From an uncultured Clostridia bacterium (GTDB lineage Bacteria > Bacillota > Clostridia > TANB77 > CAG-508): 59,643 bases of DNA. The stretch covers positions 1-59,643 of the forward strand of contig CALXAP010000011.1 of assembly GCA_944386325.1 (NCBI GenBank). The letters run 5' to 3'. This document shows positions 25,901-34,754 of this stretch, in pieces; position 1 is the first letter of the stretch; every line of letters starts with the position of its first letter. Made by a program: the position numbers and the translations under genes. The notes under the pieces were generated by a model, which worked only from the letters and a program-made list of their open reading frames with translations, had not been told where the DNA came from and did not search any database.

Positions 25901-26157
25901 ATAAATATGTGGGAAGAGAAACAACTATACTCACAATAATAGGTATAGTAGTAGGACTGGTAGCAGGATACTTTTTAAATAGTTTTATTATAAAAACATG
26001 TGAATTAGATATTTTAATGTTTGATCCAACAATTGAATTTACATCATATTTATATTCTGTATTGCTTACAGTTATATTTACAATTATAGTTAATATTACA
26101 ACATATTTTGCTTTGAAAAAAATAAATATGGTTGAGTCTTTAAAGAGTATTGAATAA
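22942..26157 (+). CDS. FtsX/MacB-type ABC permease with a long extracytoplasmic coiled coil
   Basis: A 1071-residue membrane protein. One membrane segment at residues about 15-35 (FVSILVIVLLGVGFFAGI), an outer domain, then about 260 residues of heptad-rich coiled coil (roughly 245-515, rich in Ala, Glu, Gln, Lys), then a first FtsX domain with three membrane segments (about 540-660), a second outer domain, and a second FtsX domain at the end (about 930-1065). Such permeases do not import; they move lipoproteins, peptides or force across the envelope. The coiled coil could reach into the wall. AGGAGG precedes the ATG. Substrate unknown. Confidence 0.9.
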   Translation: MRALNKDNIKEIKNSFKRFVSILVIVLLGVGFFAGIKATSPDMQETLNKYYEDNNVFDVEVISTLGLTNSDIEEIRKIDGVEEVEGAYSTDAIVSIGENEYVAKLHTLPENINKIDIVQGRLPQSENECVVEERFIEGTGKNIGDTIEFNIEDNEEGENVLNINKMIIVGTIKSPLYISNERGSSQLGAGKINYYVYLPKEVINSDIYTELYICINSENLSSFSNKYDDKIEVLKNNIEEIADVRKEARYNELKDEANAEVDKAQKELDDKKAEAQQQIDEAQAEIDNAKNELEDARNKISDSESELKTSRQKANNEFASAENKIAEAKSEIESKEKALENAKAELSNKTSEAEAGIASIEEGISQIDENIVMLEQQKEQLEAMGQDTTQIQNAIQEANNKKIELQNQKTSIQNQLDDAKAQIESGEKQLNDAKQQLEEQENTLNSEKNSTYRQLANAQSEIDKAKQELVDGENEIKEGESELETKKQEAQQEIDEAQAKIDDARDKVNEIKKPDWYILDRDSNTGYVSYSQDTERIANIGKVFPVVFFVVAALISLTSMTRMVEEQRTQIGTLKALGYNKLQIASKYILYALSATVIGSILGMFVGFYTIPVVIFNMYRMMYDVPEFIQEFNSVYAIGGLVIALLCTVGATIYSCTRELRSTPSVLMRPKAPKVGKKVLLERINFIWSRLKFTQKVTVRNIFRYKKRFLMTIIGIAGCTALIVAGFGLRGSVGRLIPLQYGEIFKYDLSISFNDDTSREDIDESFKNIENLEEIEKAIKINLQYIDILDKNNKNDIQLIIPENVNEFNNYVMLQNEKTKDNYILNDEGVIITQKLSELLDINIGDTIKIENSNDVVADVKVVGITRNYLMHYMYMSPEFYNKIYGENVKYNTIYTIDKSLSREQEDILGKKILEDSNVSNISFISVTKGLFDDVMKNMIFVVFILIISAGLLAFVVLYNLSNVNISERIRELATIKVLGFYNKEVYKYVGRETTILTIIGIVVGLVAGYFLNSFIIKTCELDILMFDPTIEFTSYLYSVLLTVIFTIIVNITTYFALKKINMVESLKSIE

Positions 26158-26199
26158 TCAGTTATTGATATATGTAACAAAATTAATCTTTTCAAAGCA

Positions 26200-26228
26200 T
26201 TGACTTGATAAAAAAAATATAGTAAAAT
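26200..26228 (+). promoter_or_regulatory. Promoter of the T-box/glyS unit
   Basis: TTGACT (26200-26205), 17 bases, TAAAAT (26223-26228). Confidence 0.75.
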
Positions 26229-26234
26229 ATTTCA

Positions 26235-26445
26235 AAATAAATATTGTGCGTTGAAAAAGAAAAAATATTTAAATTTTATTTAAAGAGAGCAAGTGATGGT
26301 GAGATACTTGTAATAAAGTAAATATTTTGGAGCTTTGGAGCAATTTATAAATTAAGGTGTTCAAGAATTTTCTTGGAAATTAGGGTGGAAACGCGGAAAA
26401 AGAACTTTCGTCCCTAGCAGTTTGCTAGATGCGAAAGTTTTTTTA
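26235..26445 (+). promoter_or_regulatory. T-box riboswitch (glycine) controlling glyS
   Basis: The T-box core AGGGTGGAAACGCGG is at 26382-26396 and the terminator, AACTTTCG (26403-26410) with CGAAAGTT (26432-26439) plus seven T, follows directly. Stem I is indicated by AGAGAGC at 26284-26290 and by AAAATATTTA (26262-26271) pairing with TAAATATTTT (26319-26328). Two GGA triplets (26329-26331 and 26337-26339) are candidates for the glycine specifier. The UGGA bulge would pair with the UCCA end of uncharged tRNA-Gly, and the tRNA-Gly in this window ends in exactly that. Uncharged tRNA should permit read-through into glyS. Confidence 0.92.
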
Positions 26446-26481
26446 TTTATTTTATATTATAAGAATCAAGGGGGAATATTT

Positions 26482-27864
26482 ATGTTGAAATCAATGGATA
26501 CTTTAGTTGCATTATGTAAAAATAGAGGATACATATATGCAGGCTCAGAAATATATGGAGGTTTATCAAATACATGGGATTATGGTCCTTTAGGTGTTGA
26601 ACTTAAAAATAATGTTAAAGAATTATGGAGAAAAAAATTTATACAAGAAAATAAACATAATGTTGGATTAGATGCAGCTATCTTAATGAATCCAAAAACA
26701 TGGGTAGCATCAGGTCATGTTGGTGGATTTTCAGATCCATTAATTGATTGTAAAGAATGTAAAACAAGACACAGAGCAGATAAATTAATAGAAGAATGGA
26801 TGGAGAAACACAATATAGATGAAGTTGCAGATGGTTGGTCAGATGAAAAAATGATAAATTATATAAAGGATAATAATATTGTTTGTCCTAATTGTGGTAA
26901 ATTAAATTTCACAGAGATACGAAAGTTTAATTTAATGTTTAAAACATTTCAAGGAGTAACAGAAGATTCAAAATCTGAAATATTTTTAAGACCAGAAACT
27001 GCACAAGGAATTTTTGTTAATTTCAAAAATGTGCTAAGAACAACAAGAAGAAAATTACCAATGGGAATAGGACAAATAGGAAAAGCATTTAGAAATGAGA
27101 TTACACCAGGTAATTTTACTTTTAGAACAAGAGAGTTTGAACAAATGGAATTAGAATTTTTCTGTAAGCCAGGTACAGATTTAGAATGGTTTAATTACTG
27201 GAGAGAATTTTCTAAGAAATGGTTATTAGATTTAGGAATAAAAGAAGAAAATCTTAGATTAAGAGATCACTCAAAAGAAGAGTTAATATTTTATAGCAAG
27301 GCAACTACAGATATAGAATTTGCTTTTCCATTCGGATGGGGAGAATTATGGGGAATTGCAGATAGAACAGATTATGATTTAAAAAGACATATGGAATGTT
27401 CTAATGAAGATTTTACATATTTAGACCCAGATACAGGAGAAAAATATGTGCCATATTGTATAGAACCATCATTAGGATGTGATAGAGTAACACTAGCATT
27501 TTTATGTAATGCATATGATGAAGAGGAAATAGCACCAGGAGATGTAAGAACAGTTATGCATTTACATCCTGCTCTTGCACCATATAAAGTTGCAGTACTT
27601 CCACTTTCTAAAAAATTATCTGAAAAAGCACAAGAGGTTTATGATATGCTTTCTAAGAAATTTATGTGTGATTATGATGAAGCAGGTTCTATTGGAAAAA
27701 GATATAGAAGAGAAGATGAAATAGGAACACCTTATTGTGTAACAATTGATTTTGATACATTAGAAGATAATTGTGTAACAATAAGAGATAGAGATACAAT
27801 GGAACAAATAAGACTAAATATAAATGAATTAGAAAATTGGATAAGAGATAAGGTTGAGATATAA
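26482..27864 (+). CDS. glyS: Glycyl-tRNA synthetase, single-chain (dimeric) type
   Basis: A 460-residue class II synthetase of the eukaryote/Gram-positive type. Seen: the N-terminal [20 protein letters not shown] segment, motif 2 region [15 protein letters not shown], zinc-like Cys pairs (CKEC, CPNCG), and motif 3 [16 protein letters not shown]. The anticodon-binding domain follows ([17 protein letters not shown]). ATG 26482 has AAGGGGGA upstream; the longer frame begins inside the T-box terminator and is not a real start. It is expressed under T-box control. Confidence 0.95.
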   Translation: MLKSMDTLVALCKNRGYIYAGSEIYGGLSNTWDYGPLGVELKNNVKELWRKKFIQENKHNVGLDAAILMNPKTWVASGHVGGFSDPLIDCKECKTRHRADKLIEEWMEKHNIDEVADGWSDEKMINYIKDNNIVCPNCGKLNFTEIRKFNLMFKTFQGVTEDSKSEIFLRPETAQGIFVNFKNVLRTTRRKLPMGIGQIGKAFRNEITPGNFTFRTREFEQMELEFFCKPGTDLEWFNYWREFSKKWLLDLGIKEENLRLRDHSKEELIFYSKATTDIEFAFPFGWGELWGIADRTDYDLKRHMECSNEDFTYLDPDTGEKYVPYCIEPSLGCDRVTLAFLCNAYDEEEIAPGDVRTVMHLHPALAPYKVAVLPLSKKLSEKAQEVYDMLSKKFMCDYDEAGSIGKRYRREDEIGTPYCVTIDFDTLEDNCVTIRDRDTMEQIRLNINELENWIRDKVEI

Positions 27865-27919
27865 ATTATATAACAAATTCTAAAAACATCTCCAATCGCA
27901 TTTAAAATTTATTCAATAT

Positions 27920-28030
27920 TTATTATATCAAAATCTATAAAATATAATATGAAAAAACATAATAGAATAGATGTAGGATCGAACGTTGTTAGTCCAACAA
28001 AGCTATTTTCGCAAAAAACTAAAAAATCTG
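27920..28030. repeat. REP-like dispersed repeat (longer form, diverged)
   Basis: Upstream half TTATTATATCAAAATCTATA matches 18326 onward; core GTAGGATCGAACGTTGTTAG, then CCAACAAAGCTATTTTCGCAAAAA. The GTTCGCCC arm seen in other copies has decayed to GTTAGTCC. No gene is visible in 27865-28117. Confidence 0.65.
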
Positions 28031-28055
28031 ATTGACAAGTTTATATAAATATAAT

Positions 28056-28100
28056 ACAGGATAAAGACATGAAAAAATTTTTTTCATGTCTTTATCCTGT
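28056..28100. repeat. Perfect 22-bp hairpin upstream of the AI-2E-type gene
   Basis: ACAGGATAAAGACATG followed by six A, seven T, and CATGTCTTTATCCTGT. The A/T tracts form the top of the stem, leaving almost no loop. TTGACA (28032-28037) and TATAAT (28050-28055) lie just before it but with only 12 bases between, too few for a normal promoter. It may be a terminator for the region or an attenuator. Confidence 0.7.
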
Positions 28101-28183
28101 TACTAAGGTTACATAATTTGCAAAAAAAGAAAAAATATAGTATAATTTATAAGATAATAATTAAAAAAGAAAGGATAATGCCT

Positions 28184-29332
28184 ATGTTTAATTTTGATAG
28201 AGAAAACATGAAAAAAGTAATGATAATTGTTGCATTTGGAGTAATTTTATACTGGGGATTGCAAAATTTAGAGCTATTAGGTAATGCAATAGGTTTTATA
28301 GTAAAATTAATATTTCCATTCATCCTTGGTTTAGCAATTGCATTTATTTTAAATGTTATTGTTAATGTATTAGAAAGAAGAATTTTTAATAAACTAAAAA
28401 CAAAAAATATATTTTTTAAATTTAAAAGACCAATATCTATAACATTATCAATATTATTACTTTTATTAATAATAATATTTTTAGTGTTTTTGGTTGTACC
28501 AGAGTTAGTAAGAACTGTTAGTATGTTTGCACAAAACATTCCAGCAGTTGGTGAAAATATTAAACAATGGCTTGAAAATATCACAACGAATTATCCAGAT
28601 ATAAGTAATCAAATAAAAAATATTAACTTAGATTGGAATGCTATAAATGATAGTATAATAGAGTATGCTCAAACAGGATTAGGAGCAATATTAAATGGCT
28701 CTATAAACTTTATAATGTCAACAATTTCAGGAATAGTTAATTTCGTTGTAGGATTTATATTTGCAATATATATTTTATTACAAAAAGAAACATTAATAAG
28801 ACAAACAAAAAAATTACTATATGCATATTTACCTAATAAGATATCAAATAGAATTATACACATAGCATCAGTAACAAATAAGACATTTAATAATTTTGCA
28901 ACAGGACAATTAACAGAAGCATTTATTTTAGGTTTATTGTGTTGTATAGGAATGCTAATATTAGGATTGCCATATGCGGTAACAATAGGAGTTTTAGTAG
29001 GATTTACATCATTAATTCCTCTTGTAGGAGCATTTATAGGAGCTGCAGTTGGAGTTGTTTTAATAGTAGTGTCTAGTCCGATAAAAGCTTTGATATTTGT
29101 AATATTTATTATAATATTACAGCAAATTGAAGGTAATTTAATTTATCCAAAAGTAGTTGGAGATTCAGTTGGACTATCTGGAATGTGGGTAATGGTAGCA
29201 ATAACTGTTGGAGGTAGTGCATTTGGATTAATAGGGATGATTATTTGTGTGCCTATTGCATCAGTTATATACACTATAATGTCTGAAAGAATAAAAGTAA
29301 GACTTAGAAAGAAAAGATTAGTAATAAGGTAA
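28184..29332 (+). CDS. AI-2E/PerM-family transporter
   Basis: A 382-residue integral membrane protein. About eight hydrophobic segments, in the layout of the family: an N-terminal pair (VMIIVAFGVILYWGL), a pair separated by an amphipathic stretch containing PAVGENIKQWLEN, then the conserved C-terminal half with GFTSLIPLVGAFIGAAVG and QQIEGNLIYPKVVGDSVGLS. Members export AI-2 or exchange Na+/H+; the substrate here is unknown. ATG 28184 is preferred to ATG 28178 because the AAAGGA site is too close to the latter. Monocistronic, closed by a very strong terminator. Confidence 0.88.
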   Translation: MFNFDRENMKKVMIIVAFGVILYWGLQNLELLGNAIGFIVKLIFPFILGLAIAFILNVIVNVLERRIFNKLKTKNIFFKFKRPISITLSILLLLLIIIFLVFLVVPELVRTVSMFAQNIPAVGENIKQWLENITTNYPDISNQIKNINLDWNAINDSIIEYAQTGLGAILNGSINFIMSTISGIVNFVVGFIFAIYILLQKETLIRQTKKLLYAYLPNKISNRIIHIASVTNKTFNNFATGQLTEAFILGLLCCIGMLILGLPYAVTIGVLVGFTSLIPLVGAFIGAAVGVVLIVVSSPIKALIFVIFIIILQQIEGNLIYPKVVGDSVGLSGMWVMVAITVGGSAFGLIGMIICVPIASVIYTIMSERIKVRLRKKRLVIR

Positions 29333-29391
29333 TACACATAAAAAGAGGATATAGAAATTTTCAATTTCTATATCCTCTTTTTATGTGTATT
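29331..29391. terminator. Perfect 29-bp bidirectional terminator
   Basis: AATACACATAAAAAGAGGAT plus ATAGAAATT (29331-29359) is exactly complementary to 29363-29391, with a 3-base loop. The stop codon of the transporter overlaps its edge; the minus-strand small gene ends ten bases beyond. Confidence 0.85.
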
Positions 29392-29400
29392 GGTGTATAA

Positions 29401-29532
29401 CTAGCAACCACCACATCCACATCCTCTGTTACCACCACAGCAACAACAGATTAAAATAAGAACAATTATTATCCAGATGCAATCATCTCCAAAACCGAAT
29501 CCGCATCCTCCGCAACCTCTATTTTCTGGCAT
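29401..29532 (-). CDS. 43-residue Cys/Gly-rich membrane peptide
   Basis: Read on the minus strand an ATG at 29532 follows a GGGGGG ribosome site by seven bases and encodes 43 residues: MPENRGCGGCGFGFGDD, a hydrophobic segment CIWIIIVLILI, a run of four Cys, then GGNRGCGCGGC. Ten of the 43 residues are Cys. It recalls the very small Gly-rich single-membrane peptides (YjcZ-like) made during sporulation in Firmicutes, but the Cys content is different and I make no assignment. Spacer 29533-29775 holds no other gene. Confidence 0.75.
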   Translation of the reverse strand: MPENRGCGGCGFGFGDDCIWIIIVLILICCCCGGNRGCGCGGC

Positions 29533-29775
29533 ATCAATTCCCCCCTTTCAAATAAGTACTTTAGAAATTCACAATACTCTTATGGAGAAATTAAAATTGT
29601 GAAAATGATTCTAAATACTGGATTTGTAAATCCAAAGTATGTAATATATTATTCAAAAAAAAAATATTTGTTACTTAAGATGAAAATAATATTTATGAAA
29701 AGTATTTAAAAATATAAAAAAAATGATATAATTCTATAGTAATGAGAATGTTGATAAGAAATTTGGAGGAGTAAG

Positions 29776-31983
29776 ATGGGAAAAATAGTTTTATTAGATG
29801 ACCTTACAATAAATAAAATTGCAGCAGGAGAGGTTGTTGAAAGACCAGCATCTGTTGTTAAAGAATTAATAGAAAATTCAATTGATGCAGGTGCAAACAA
29901 TATAACTGTAGAAATAAAAAATGGTGGAATTTCATATATAAGAGTTACTGATGATGGAAGCGGTATACAAAAAGATGATTTGGAGATTGCTTTCGAAAGA
30001 CATGCAACAAGTAAAATAAGACAAGCTGATGATTTAGAAGTTGTAAAAACTATGGGGTTTAGAGGCGAGGCTTTAGCAAGTATTGCAGCAATTGCGAATG
30101 TTGAATTAGTTTCTAAAACTAGAGAATCAAAATTTGGATATAAAGTTGTTGTTGAAGCAGGAGACATTTTGGAGAAAGAAGAAACAGGTGCTCAAAATGG
30201 TACAACAATAACAGTTAGAAATTTATTTTTTAATACACCTGTTAGATATAAGTTCTTAAAAAAAGATTATACAGAATCTGGATATATTGAAGATGTAATA
30301 ATAAGAGCAGCATTAGTTAATCCCGATATTGCATTTCATTTAATAAATTCAGGTAAAACAATTGTAAAAACATCAGGTAATGGTGGAATGAAAAATTGTA
30401 TTTATAGTATTTATGGAAAAGATATAGCAAATAATATAATTGATGTAGATTACATATATGAAGATATTATGGTACAAGGTGTAATAGGAAAGCCATCTAT
30501 AGCTAGAAATAATAGAACTCAACAGATGTTTTTCGTTAATAATAGATATGTAAAAGATAAGACATTATCAGCTGCTATAGAACAAGCATATAAAGGAATG
30601 TTAACAATCGGAAAACATGCATTTTGTATACTAAATATAAAAATGGAGCCATCTCAAGTTGATGTAAATGTTCATCCTGCTAAATTAGAAGTTAGATTTA
30701 ATGATGAGAATAAAATTTTTAAAGCTATTTATAATGCAATAAAAGAAAATTTATTAAAAACAGATTTAGTAAGAAATTCTGATGAAAAGAATAATGATGA
30801 AGAGGAAATAAAGCCAAAATTACAAGTAAAAGAAACACCTGTAAACTATAATTATGAAACACCAGTAAAAAATACAGAATTTTCAGGATTATTTAAAAGA
30901 AATATAAAAAAGGATAATCGTGGATATAATAATGAACCGATGAGTTTAGTTGAACAATTATATTATGAGAAAAATAAGAATAAATACGAACAAAACAATG
31001 TAGATAAAAATGAAAAAAATAATGAATTTAATACTATTAATAATGAGATAGAATCTAATAATATAGATACAAGTAAAAATATTATTGAGGAAATTTTAAA
31101 ACAAAATGAAGAAAAATTAAAAAAAGAAAATAGTTTAGAGTTAGAAAATGAAGAAAATAAGTTAGAAAATAACAACATTATTGAAGATATTTATAAAAAC
31201 AAGCAAAAACAAATAAATACAGAAAAATATAATACAGAAAATAGCAAGTATTTTATGGATATGTACAATCAAACATTTGGAAAAAAATCAGAAGAAAGTA
31301 AAAAAGATGATGAAAAAGAAAATAATGTTCCAGAAATTAAAGATATGAATTTAACAGAAGGAAAAAATATATCTGTATTTGAAAATAAGGAGTTTTTGAA
31401 AAATAAAATAAATTATAAATTTATTGGAATAGTATTTTCAACATACATAATTTTAGAAATAGAAAATGAAATGTATATATTAGACCAACATGCAGCACAT
31501 GAGAGAATAATGTATGAAAAAATAAAGAAAAACTTTTATAGTGATGAAGCAAAAGATTGTCAATTAATGCTTTTACCAGATATAATTACATTAACACACA
31601 AAGAAATGGATATTGCAAGAGAAAATTATGAGATGTTTGAAAAAGCTGGGTTTGAACTTGAGGAGTTTGGCGAAAATACAATTAAACTAACAGGAGTGCC
31701 AAATATGTGTATGGATTTAGATACAAAAGAATTGTTTATGGAGATATTAGATGCCATAGATACAGTTGCAATTACGGCAATACAAGAAAAAGAAGAAAAA
31801 TTTATTGCAACAATAGCTTGCAAATCTGCAGTTAAAGCAAATATGGCATTATCAAGAGAAGAAGTTGATGCTTTAATGAGTGAACTTCTAAAATTACCAA
31901 ATCCATTTACATGTCCTCATGGAAGACCAACAGCTATAAGAATGAGTAAAACTGAAATTGAGAAAAAATTTAGTAGAAGATAG
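29776..31983 (+). CDS. mutL: DNA mismatch repair protein MutL
   Basis: A 735-residue protein. The N-terminal GHKL ATPase has NKIAAGEVVERPASVVKELI, DDGSGI and GFRGEALASI. A poorly conserved, Asn/Glu/Lys-rich linker covers residues about 335-540. The C-terminal dimer domain carries the metal-dependent nicking motif DQHAAHERIMYE from about residue 570 and a final CPHGRPTAIRMS, so this is the endonuclease-type MutL of bacteria without MutH. mutS, usually next to it, is not in the window. miaA follows after 8 bases. GGAGGAG precedes the ATG. Confidence 0.96.
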   Translation: MGKIVLLDDLTINKIAAGEVVERPASVVKELIENSIDAGANNITVEIKNGGISYIRVTDDGSGIQKDDLEIAFERHATSKIRQADDLEVVKTMGFRGEALASIAAIANVELVSKTRESKFGYKVVVEAGDILEKEETGAQNGTTITVRNLFFNTPVRYKFLKKDYTESGYIEDVIIRAALVNPDIAFHLINSGKTIVKTSGNGGMKNCIYSIYGKDIANNIIDVDYIYEDIMVQGVIGKPSIARNNRTQQMFFVNNRYVKDKTLSAAIEQAYKGMLTIGKHAFCILNIKMEPSQVDVNVHPAKLEVRFNDENKIFKAIYNAIKENLLKTDLVRNSDEKNNDEEEIKPKLQVKETPVNYNYETPVKNTEFSGLFKRNIKKDNRGYNNEPMSLVEQLYYEKNKNKYEQNNVDKNEKNNEFNTINNEIESNNIDTSKNIIEEILKQNEEKLKKENSLELENEENKLENNNIIEDIYKNKQKQINTEKYNTENSKYFMDMYNQTFGKKSEESKKDDEKENNVPEIKDMNLTEGKNISVFENKEFLKNKINYKFIGIVFSTYIILEIENEMYILDQHAAHERIMYEKIKKNFYSDEAKDCQLMLLPDIITLTHKEMDIARENYEMFEKAGFELEEFGENTIKLTGVPNMCMDLDTKELFMEILDAIDTVAITAIQEKEEKFIATIACKSAVKANMALSREEVDALMSELLKLPNPFTCPHGRPTAIRMSKTEIEKKFSRR

Positions 31984-31991
31984 GTGAATTA

Positions 31992-32918
31992 ATGAAACAA
32001 AAAGTAATAGTTATAGTTGGTCCAACAGCTTCTGGAAAAACTACATTATCAATAGAATTAGCTAAAAAAATTAAAGGAGAAATTATATCTGCTGATTCAA
32101 TGCAAATATATAAGGAAATGAATATTGGAACAGCAAAACCATCTATTAAAGAAATGCAAGGTATAAGACATTATTTGATTGATTTTATTTCACCAGAGGA
32201 AAGGTTTACTGTATCAAATTATAAAGATTTAGCTGAAAAAGCGATAAAAGAGATATTGGATAAAGGAAAAACACCAATAATAGTTGGTGGAACTGGTTTA
32301 TATATTAATTCATTAATTTATAATATTGAATATGGTAAAATGGATTTTGATAAAAAGTATAGAGAAGAATTAGAAAAAATTTCGATAGAAAAAGGAAATA
32401 AATATATTTATGATATTGCAAAAGAGATTGATGAAGAAGCAATTAAAAATATAAGTATTAATGATAAAAAAAGAATAATTCGAATTTTAGAAATATATAA
32501 AGCAACTGGCAAAAATAAAACACAGATGGAAATTGAATCAAGAAAAAATAAAGTTCCATTTAACTATAAAGTTTTTGGAATATATATTGAAAGAGAAAAA
32601 TTATATGATAGAATAAATAAAAGAGTTGATATGATGTTAAAGGAAGGTTTAATAGAAGAAGTAGAAGAAATAAATAGAAAGTATAAAAAGTTTCCAACTG
32701 CAATGCAAGCTATAGGCTATAAAGAGGTTGTAGAATATTTAGAAAATAAATTGAGTAAAGAAGAAATGATAGAAAAAATAAAAATGGAAACAAGAAGATA
32801 TGCTAAAAGACAAATAACTTGGTTTAAAAGAAATAAAGAAATAAAATGGCTAGATGGAATGGAAAGCATACAAAATAATGTAAATATTATTTTGGAGGAG
32901 TGTTGTGAAAGAAGATAA
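31992..32918 (+). CDS. miaA: tRNA dimethylallyltransferase
   Basis: A 308-residue enzyme that adds an isopentenyl group to A37 of tRNAs reading UNN codons. P-loop GPTASGKTTLSIELA at residues about 8-22, DSMQIYKEMNIGTAKPS, the IVGGTGLYINSLI motif, and the C-terminal TRRYAKRQITWFKRN. Normal length. It follows mutL closely, the usual order in Firmicutes, and overlaps the next gene by 14 bases. Confidence 0.95.
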   Translation: MKQKVIVIVGPTASGKTTLSIELAKKIKGEIISADSMQIYKEMNIGTAKPSIKEMQGIRHYLIDFISPEERFTVSNYKDLAEKAIKEILDKGKTPIIVGGTGLYINSLIYNIEYGKMDFDKKYREELEKISIEKGNKYIYDIAKEIDEEAIKNISINDKKRIIRILEIYKATGKNKTQMEIESRKNKVPFNYKVFGIYIEREKLYDRINKRVDMMLKEGLIEEVEEINRKYKKFPTAMQAIGYKEVVEYLENKLSKEEMIEKIKMETRRYAKRQITWFKRNKEIKWLDGMESIQNNVNIILEECCERR

Positions 32919-34140
32919 AATAAATATAAGAAAAGTAGTAAAAATAATAGTATTTGTTATTATTATTGCAATATTTATATTTTATATATCTAAAAATGTT
33001 TTAAATTTAGTAAAGCAACCAACTAACTCATTTATTTTATCTAATGGTGATTTATATTTAGAAGAAAGTGTTGAGGGATATATAATAAGAGATGAGGTAG
33101 TTGTGCAAGGTGAAAACTATAAAAATGGTATGCTAAAAATAAAAAATGAAGGCGAAAGAGTTGCAAAAGGAGAAGCTATTTTTAGATATTACAGTGAGAA
33201 TGAGGAAAGTATAAAAGATAAGATACAAGAAGTAGAAAAACAAATACAAGAAAATATGCCAAGCAATGAGGAAATAATGTCTAGTGATATTATTTCTTTG
33301 GATGAGCAAATAAAGGCAGAAATAGATAATATAGCAAAAAGTAGTGAATTACAAAGAATAAAGGAATATAAATCAGAAATACAAGTTTATCTTGATAGAA
33401 AGATAAGTTTAATAGGTCAGTCTGATAATGTAAGTGATGAAGTAAAAAAATTAATAAAACAAAAACAAGAATATGAAAATGAGCTAACAAAAAATTCTGA
33501 ATATATCAATGCTCCAGTAAGTGGAGAGGTTTCATATAGAGTAGATGGATTTGAAGATAAATTGAAAATAGGTGATTTTTCATATCTTAGTAAAGAATTT
33601 TTAGATAATTTGAATTTAAGAACAGGAAGTATAATACCTAATAGTGAAGAAAAAGGAAAACTAATTAACAATTTTGAATCTTACATAGCTGTGGTATCTG
33701 GTTCAGAAGAAGCAAAAAGAGCAAGAATAGGAGATGAAGTAACTCTTCAATTATCTAATTCTGAAAAAATAGAAGCAGAAATAGAGTATATAAATATAGA
33801 AAATGACGATTCTAGAGTATTAGTGTTTAAAATTACAAATAATATCGAAAAATTGAATAAATATCGAAAAATATCACTTGATATAATATGGTGGGATTAT
33901 ACTGGATTGAAAGTGCCAAACTCAGCAATAATAGACGAAAATGGAAGAACATATATAGTCAGAAAAAGAGCAGAAAACTTAGAGAAGATATTAGTAAAAG
34001 TTAAAAGACAAAATGAAAATTATGCTATAGTAGATAATTATGATAGTGATGAATTAAAGGAATTAGGTTATACAGAAGATGAAATTTCTGATATGAAGAA
34101 AATAAATTTACATGATGAGATAATTATTACAAACAAATAA
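32905..34140 (+). CDS. HlyD-like membrane-anchored adaptor protein
   Basis: A 411-residue protein with one N-terminal membrane segment (IIVFVIIIAIFIFYI, residues about 13-30), a beta-rich lipoyl/barrel-like region (EGYIIRDEVVVQGENYKNGM ... GERVAKGEAIFRYY), a coiled-coil hairpin about residues 90-195, and the returning half (YINAPVSGEVSYRVDGFEDKL). This is the membrane-fusion-protein plan. Genes of this type commonly sit directly before sepF in Clostridia, without a transporter gene, so a role in envelope or division is possible. The GTG start overlaps miaA and has GGAGGAG upstream. Confidence 0.8.
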   Translation: MKEDKINIRKVVKIIVFVIIIAIFIFYISKNVLNLVKQPTNSFILSNGDLYLEESVEGYIIRDEVVVQGENYKNGMLKIKNEGERVAKGEAIFRYYSENEESIKDKIQEVEKQIQENMPSNEEIMSSDIISLDEQIKAEIDNIAKSSELQRIKEYKSEIQVYLDRKISLIGQSDNVSDEVKKLIKQKQEYENELTKNSEYINAPVSGEVSYRVDGFEDKLKIGDFSYLSKEFLDNLNLRTGSIIPNSEEKGKLINNFESYIAVVSGSEEAKRARIGDEVTLQLSNSEKIEAEIEYINIENDDSRVLVFKITNNIEKLNKYRKISLDIIWWDYTGLKVPNSAIIDENGRTYIVRKRAENLEKILVKVKRQNENYAIVDNYDSDELKELGYTEDEISDMKKINLHDEIIITNK

Positions 34141-34177
34141 CAAAAATATTACTTTTAAATTACATATATAAAAAGTC

Positions 34178-34206
34178 TTGACAATAATAAGAAAAAGAGA
34201 GATACT
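34178..34206 (+). promoter_or_regulatory. Possible promoter of sepF
   Basis: TTGACA (34178-34183), 17 bases, GATACT (34201-34206), 48 bases before the sepF ATG. The -10 match is moderate. Confidence 0.5.
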
Positions 34207-34254
34207 ATAGGTACTGTTTAAAAAGTACTAATGAGAAATTAGGAGGTATTAAAT

Positions 34255-34737
34255 ATGGCTGGAGCTATGATGAATAAAGTATTAGATTTTTTAGGAATAG
34301 AACAAGAAGAAAACGATGATGATAAATTAGATAATAAATATATCTATGATTATGAAGACGAAGATGAAGATGAGGAACAAGAGAGAAAATTATTTGGTAA
34401 AAAGAACAAAGTTGTAAATATGCCACAAGCACAACAAGTTAAAATGGTTGTTTTTCAAGTTACTTCTTTTGACCAAGCTGAAACTATATGTAATTTATTA
34501 AAAGAAAAGCAATCAGTAGTAGTTAGCTTTGAGTATGTAAATAAAGATGTTGCAAGACGTGTTGTGGATTTTATAAGCGGTGCAGCACATGCTTTAGATG
34601 GACATATACAAAAAGTTTCAAATGCAATATTTATATTAGCACCATATAATTATGAAATAGCAAATGAGTTAGCAAGAGAAGAAATAAAAAATAAATTATC
34701 AGTTTCATGGTTAAAGAATAATAACAATGGATTTTAA
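34255..34737 (+). CDS. sepF: Cell division protein SepF
   Basis: A 160-residue FtsZ-binding protein that anchors the Z-ring to the membrane. The N-terminal amphipathic helix is present (MMNKVLDFLGI), then an acidic linker (NDDDKLDNKYIYDYEDEDED), and the C-terminal core domain with EKQSVVVSFEYVNKDVARRV and FISGAAHALDGHIQKVSNAI. Family length about 150. AGGAGGT precedes the ATG. It is followed 17 bases later by divIVA, the standard division cluster order. Confidence 0.95.
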   Translation: MAGAMMNKVLDFLGIEQEENDDDKLDNKYIYDYEDEDEDEEQERKLFGKKNKVVNMPQAQQVKMVVFQVTSFDQAETICNLLKEKQSVVVSFEYVNKDVARRVVDFISGAAHALDGHIQKVSNAIFILAPYNYEIANELAREEIKNKLSVSWLKNNNNGF

Positions 34738-34754
34738 AATGGGAGGTTTAGTAT

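Noticed and set aside
26422..26481. A longer N-terminus for glycyl-tRNA synthetase
   Set aside because: The added codons run through the T-box terminator and have no ribosome site; the ATG at 26482 gives the family-typical start.
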